DNA of 64,000 nucleotides from contig NC_068351.1 in the NCBI RefSeq assembly GCF_014633365.1, positions 23,196,866-23,260,865 of the forward strand. The letters run 5' to 3'. This DNA is from Diospyros lotus (Eukaryota > Streptophyta > Magnoliopsida > Ericales > Ebenaceae). Positions 60,204 to 64,000 of this stretch are shown here, piece after piece. Below the pieces are notes generated by a model. That model was not told the DNA's origin, searched no databases, and was given only the letters and a program-made list of their open reading frames with translations. The translations under genes were made by a program, and so were the position numbers. How positions within the stretch are numbered: position 1 is the stretch's first letter; every line of letters starts with the position of its first letter.

Positions 60204-63200
60204 CTAGTCCATTGTATGGTATGGTGAAGCCTCACTTTGGTTAGCCTGCTTCTCATTATTATCGGGTTGTCGAGAACGCTCGCCTGTTGCACCAACTCCT
60301 GAGCTGCTGTCTGAGCCGGGTGTGTCCCGAACCTCTAGGGTAGAGACTTGAGATCCTAACATTCCCCGCCCCTTCATAAGCATCTTGTCCTCAAGATGTA
60401 GATGCGGAAACTGGTAGGCCAGGTACTTAGTTGACTCCCAAGTTGCTTCCTCTGGTGACATGTTCTCCCACTGAACCAATGCCTCGGGTGTCTTCTTCCG
60501 GTTCTTCTTGACCACACGGTAGTCTAGGACCCGCAAGGGCTAGACTAGTAGTGTAGTGTCTTCATTGAGCTCAGGTAAGTCATGCACCACATTGATTAAG
60601 TGGCCTACTTTGCGCTTCAGTTGGGATACATGGAATACTGGATGGACTCGAGTATCAGCTGGCAAGTCTAGCTTGTATGCAACCTGCCCAATCTTCTTTA
60701 AAATCTTGTAAGGCCCATAATAACGATAGCCAAGCTTCATCTTGGCTGAAAGTGTGACGCTCTTTTGCCTTCGTGGTCGCAGCCTTACATAGACCAGGTC
60801 TCCTTGGAACTGTCGGTCTTGTCGCCCCTGATCATAGTAATTCTTCATTCGAGTATGTGACTTGGACAGTTGGGCTTTGAGCTCTTTTAGCAGTTCATCT
60901 CGATCAACTAACTCTCAGTTCACGGTGTCCATCTTGGCAGACTATGTATTGTAAGACACCAATCTTGGTGGTGTTCACCCATACACTGCTTCAAATGGGC
61001 TGCGCCCCAAAGACTGATGGTAAGAAGTGTTATACCAGTATTCTGCCCAAGTAATTCGATCGGCCCATGTATGCGGGTTTCTTTGAGAAAAGCACCGCAA
61101 GTACTGCTCTAAGGTTCAGTTGGTTACCTTTATTTGACCGTCGGTTTGTGGGTGATAGGAAGAGCTTGCTGATAATTCGGTCCCCATGGTTTTAAAGAGC
61201 TCTTTCCAAAAATGGCTGGTAAAAATTTTGTCCCTATCTATCACGATGGTCCGAGGTAGGCCGTGCAAGCGGACCACTATTTGCATGAATACTCCTGCAA
61301 CAGACTATGCAGTGAAGGGGTGCACGAGGGGTATAAAATGGGCATACTTGCTAAGTCTATCTACCATGACAAGTATAGAAGAGTACACCTGTGACTTTGG
61401 CAAGCCCTCCACAAAGTCCATGCTCAAGTCTTCCCAAATTTTCTCTAGCATGGGCAACGACTGCGATAAGCCACTAGGCTGTGTTGAGTCACTCTTGGCA
61501 CGCTGGCAAGTGTCACACTTCGCCGCATGCCTGGTAACCTGTTGCTTCATACCTTCCCAGTGGAAAAGTCGGTTGAGTCGCTGCCAAGTGCGGTATACTC
61601 CAGAATGTCCTCCTTCCCTTGAATTATGGAAGTGCCACACAAGAGTAGTGCGCAGGTCGTCAGCATCTGGCACGTAAGCCTTCCCTCGATACAACAGTAG
61701 GCTATTACGATACTCGTAGTCACTGACTGTCTCACTGTTCTTGCTAGCCTCAATCAAATCCTGACTGCGCTGGTCAGTGACTAATGCATCTCTAATCTAT
61801 TGCCAAATTGCCCAATTTGGCCCCGTGATAGGCTGTAGTTAAGGGCTGTCATCTCGTCGAGACAAGGCATTAGCAACCTTGTTCTGTGCCCCTGGTCGGT
61901 AAACAATTTACCCCATCATCTTTGCCACCCACTTCTGTTGGTCTAGGGTCACTATGCGCTGCTCCAATATATGTCTTAAAGGCTGCTGGTCGGTCAAAAT
62001 TTTGAATCTTTGCCCCAACAAGTAGGGTCTCCATACCCTCACTGCCTCAATAACTGCCATCATCTCCTTGGCGTAGGTAGACCATGTGGCTTTGGCTGGG
62101 CAAAGCGCTTTGCTGAGGAAGGCCACTGGTCGGCCTTACTGCACCAATACTGCGCTAATGCCAATGTTCCTGGCATCAATGTGAACCTCGAACTGTTGTG
62201 AGAAATCTAGCATAGCCAAGACAGGAGTGCACGTTATGGCTTGCCTCAATGCTGCAAAGGCGTGGTCAACATCGTCTGTCCACTAGAACTTGTCTTTCTT
62301 AAGTAGCTGTGTCAATGGCCTAGCAATGGCACCATAATGCTGCACAAACTTCTTATAGTAGCCTGTAAGGCCTAAAAATCCACGCAGTTGGGAAATATTC
62401 TTCGGCTTCGGCCAAGACTGAATGGCAGTAATCTTGTGTGGCTCTACCTTGACACCTTCAGGGCAAATCTTGTGCCCCAAGTACTCTAACTCTTTCTGCC
62501 CAAAAGCACACTTAGACAGCTTGATGCAAAAACTCTCTCAGGCCAGTATGCCTAAGACTTGCTCCAAGTGCTGCAAGTGCTGGTCCCTAGTCTTCGAATA
62601 AACCAGGATGTCGTCAAAAAATACTAGCACAAACTTACGTAGCATGTACTGGAAGATATGATTCATAGCTGCTTGAAAAATGGATGGTGTGTTGCACAGG
62701 CCAAAAGGCATGACCATGTACTCGTAATGCCCATGATGCGTTCGAAATGTTGTCTTGTGTATATCTCCTGGGTGCATCCTGATTTGATGATAGCCTCCCC
62801 GCAAGTCTAACTTAGTGAAAATTGTGGATCCTGCTAGCTCATCTAGCATGTCATCAATCGCTGGAATCGCAAATTTGTCCTTAACTATGGCTTTATTGAG
62901 TGCTCGGTAATTTGTACAGAAGTGCCATGTTTCATCCTTCTTCTTGACTAGCAAAACTGGTGATGAAAAAGGACTGGTACTAGGCCGTATCAGATTTTTA
63001 TGTAGCATCTCCTTGACTTGCTTCTCAATTTTTGTTTTCTGGTGATGGGCATAATGGTAGGGAGCAACGTTGATGGGTTACTCATCCAATAGTGGGATGC
63101 GGTGATCAAATGGCCGGCTTGGTGGCAAGTTTGTGGGCTCCTGCACCACTGTGGGAAATTTGGCCAAGACCACCTGTATATCAGTGGGTAGCTGCGGTTC

Positions 63201-64000
63201 ATCAATGGATTGGAAACTGTCGGATGTGCGTGGCTATGATGCTATCTGTATAGCATAGCACTCACTACTAGCCCTAATCAGTTTCTGCACCACATTCACC
63301 TCTGCTGCCCTAGCAGTACCTTATTGCATGGATAGGCGAACCTGTCGGCCCCTTAAGGTGAACTCCATGGCCATCTGCTTGTAATCAAATACAACTTTGC
63401 CGAGTTGGGCCAACCATTGCACACCCAGCACTATGTCTACTCTGGCCAAAGGTATGACATATAAATCTACTGTAACATAAATGTGTTGGATTTTGAGACT
63501 TACTACCTTACACTGCTATGTGCATGCCAGGCGCTCCTCACTAGCGACTCGCACCTCGAATGACTCAATGGTGGTAGTCAAGATCTGTAGCTTGTGGGCA
63601 ACTTTGGTGCTGATAAAGTTGTGGGTTGAGCCGTTATCAATCAGCAAGCTGGCAACTTTGCCCTTGAGCATTGCTGTCACCCGCATAGTTTATGGCCCCG
63701 CAGATCCTACCAGCGCATGAAGGGACACTTATGGCAGATCCTCAGCCTCCACCCCGCTGTTGGCTGTAGGCATGTCAAAAGGCACTTGTGGGTCTGAGTC
63801 TTCATCTTCCTCCTCCTCTGGTGGATCTTCTACCTCGATCTAAAAAGATTGGGCCACCTTGCACTTGTAGCCCGGGGTGAACTTTTCATTGCAATTGAAA
63901 CAGAGGCCCTGCTTGCGCCTCTTCTGCATCTCAGCCCATGATAGTCGCTTGACGCCTGGTGGTATGAGCTTGTTGGCTGCGGGTTATGGCACAAGTGGTG
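60204..64000 (-). pseudogene. Reina-like chromovirus gag-pol with chromodomain, decayed; continues past the window
   Basis: In minus-strand order the first domain is a gag zinc knuckle (63854-63915, C-x2-C...C with Tyr where His is expected). A protease follows with D-N-G in place of D-[ST]-G (about 63640). RT occupies 62538-63008 (MPFGL; intact F-F-D-D-I-L-V-Y-S). The connection (GHKICPEGVKVEP) and RNase H (61908-62126) come next. The integrase zinc region has H, H, C, C (61550-61640). The integrase core has lost its catalytic Glu (Lys after D-G-Q-I) and meets a stop three codons later (about 61125). The integrase C-terminus occupies 60540-60848, and a chromodomain occupies about 60420-60536 (EALVQWENMSPEEATWE). 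At least eight in-frame stops are present. The lineage is judged from chromodomain style; CRM or another chromovirus is possible. Confidence 0.85.

Overview
This is plant nuclear DNA, most likely from a woody eudicot with a repeat-rich genome. The evidence is two intact nuclear plant genes (one with spliceosomal introns), an AT-rich background, and dense nested LTR retrotransposons of typical plant lineages (Ty3/Gypsy Tekay-, Tat- and Reina-like, and Ty1/Copia). There are no operons, rRNA, convincing tRNA genes or CRISPR arrays. I cannot name the species.

Gene island, about 4.8-19 kb, both genes on the minus strand. One is an intronless chloroplast lumenal PsbQ-like protein (4864-5439), closest to PQL3 of the chloroplast NDH complex. 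The other is a LONGIFOLIA/TRM1-2-type microtubule-associated protein (coding 12974-18031) with five coding exons that I could join in frame to a 1108-residue product. Its second coding intron appears to use a GC donor, and it has a 5'-leader intron. The two genes have no evident functional link. A Tat-type block with an intruding Tekay-like LTR (about 5.9-11.9 kb) lies between them.

The rest is a graveyard of transposable elements. Two LTR families dominate. Family 1 (Tekay/Del-like, ends TGTAA...TTACA) gives single LTRs at 385-3017, 34116-37821, 42225-43922 and 43979-46260, each with a 5-bp target-site duplication (TSD) that is exact or has one mismatch. It also gives the 3' LTR of a 5'-truncated Tekay-type element at 48360-55468. 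Family 2 is a LTR of about 1.9 kb present three times (24425-26348, 38940-40797, 52667-54605), always on the minus strand and each time as a single LTR with a TSD. The prevalence of solo LTRs suggests frequent LTR-LTR recombination.

DNA transposons are also present. A hAT/ZMYM1-like transposase pseudogene is split by about 3.7 kb of Copia-LTR-like DNA (27365-33532). A long-terminal-inverted-repeat element (24256-27157) has a family-2 LTR inside one arm. A smaller inverted-repeat element (35146-36197) sits inside a family-1 LTR. Copia reverse-transcriptase/RNase H scraps lie at 23.6-24.2, 46.9-47.6 and 58.7-59.2 kb. A Reina-like chromovirus with its chromodomain fills 59.65-64 kb on the minus strand and runs off the window. 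Every transposon coding region seen carries stops, frameshifts or lost catalytic residues.

I found no clear new biochemical system. The most unusual signals are the GC-AG intron, the long-inverted-repeat element, a 39-bp chimeric filler at 56345-56383 whose two parents lie 1-2 kb away, and 30-bp minisatellites in opposite orientation in two LTRs of one family.
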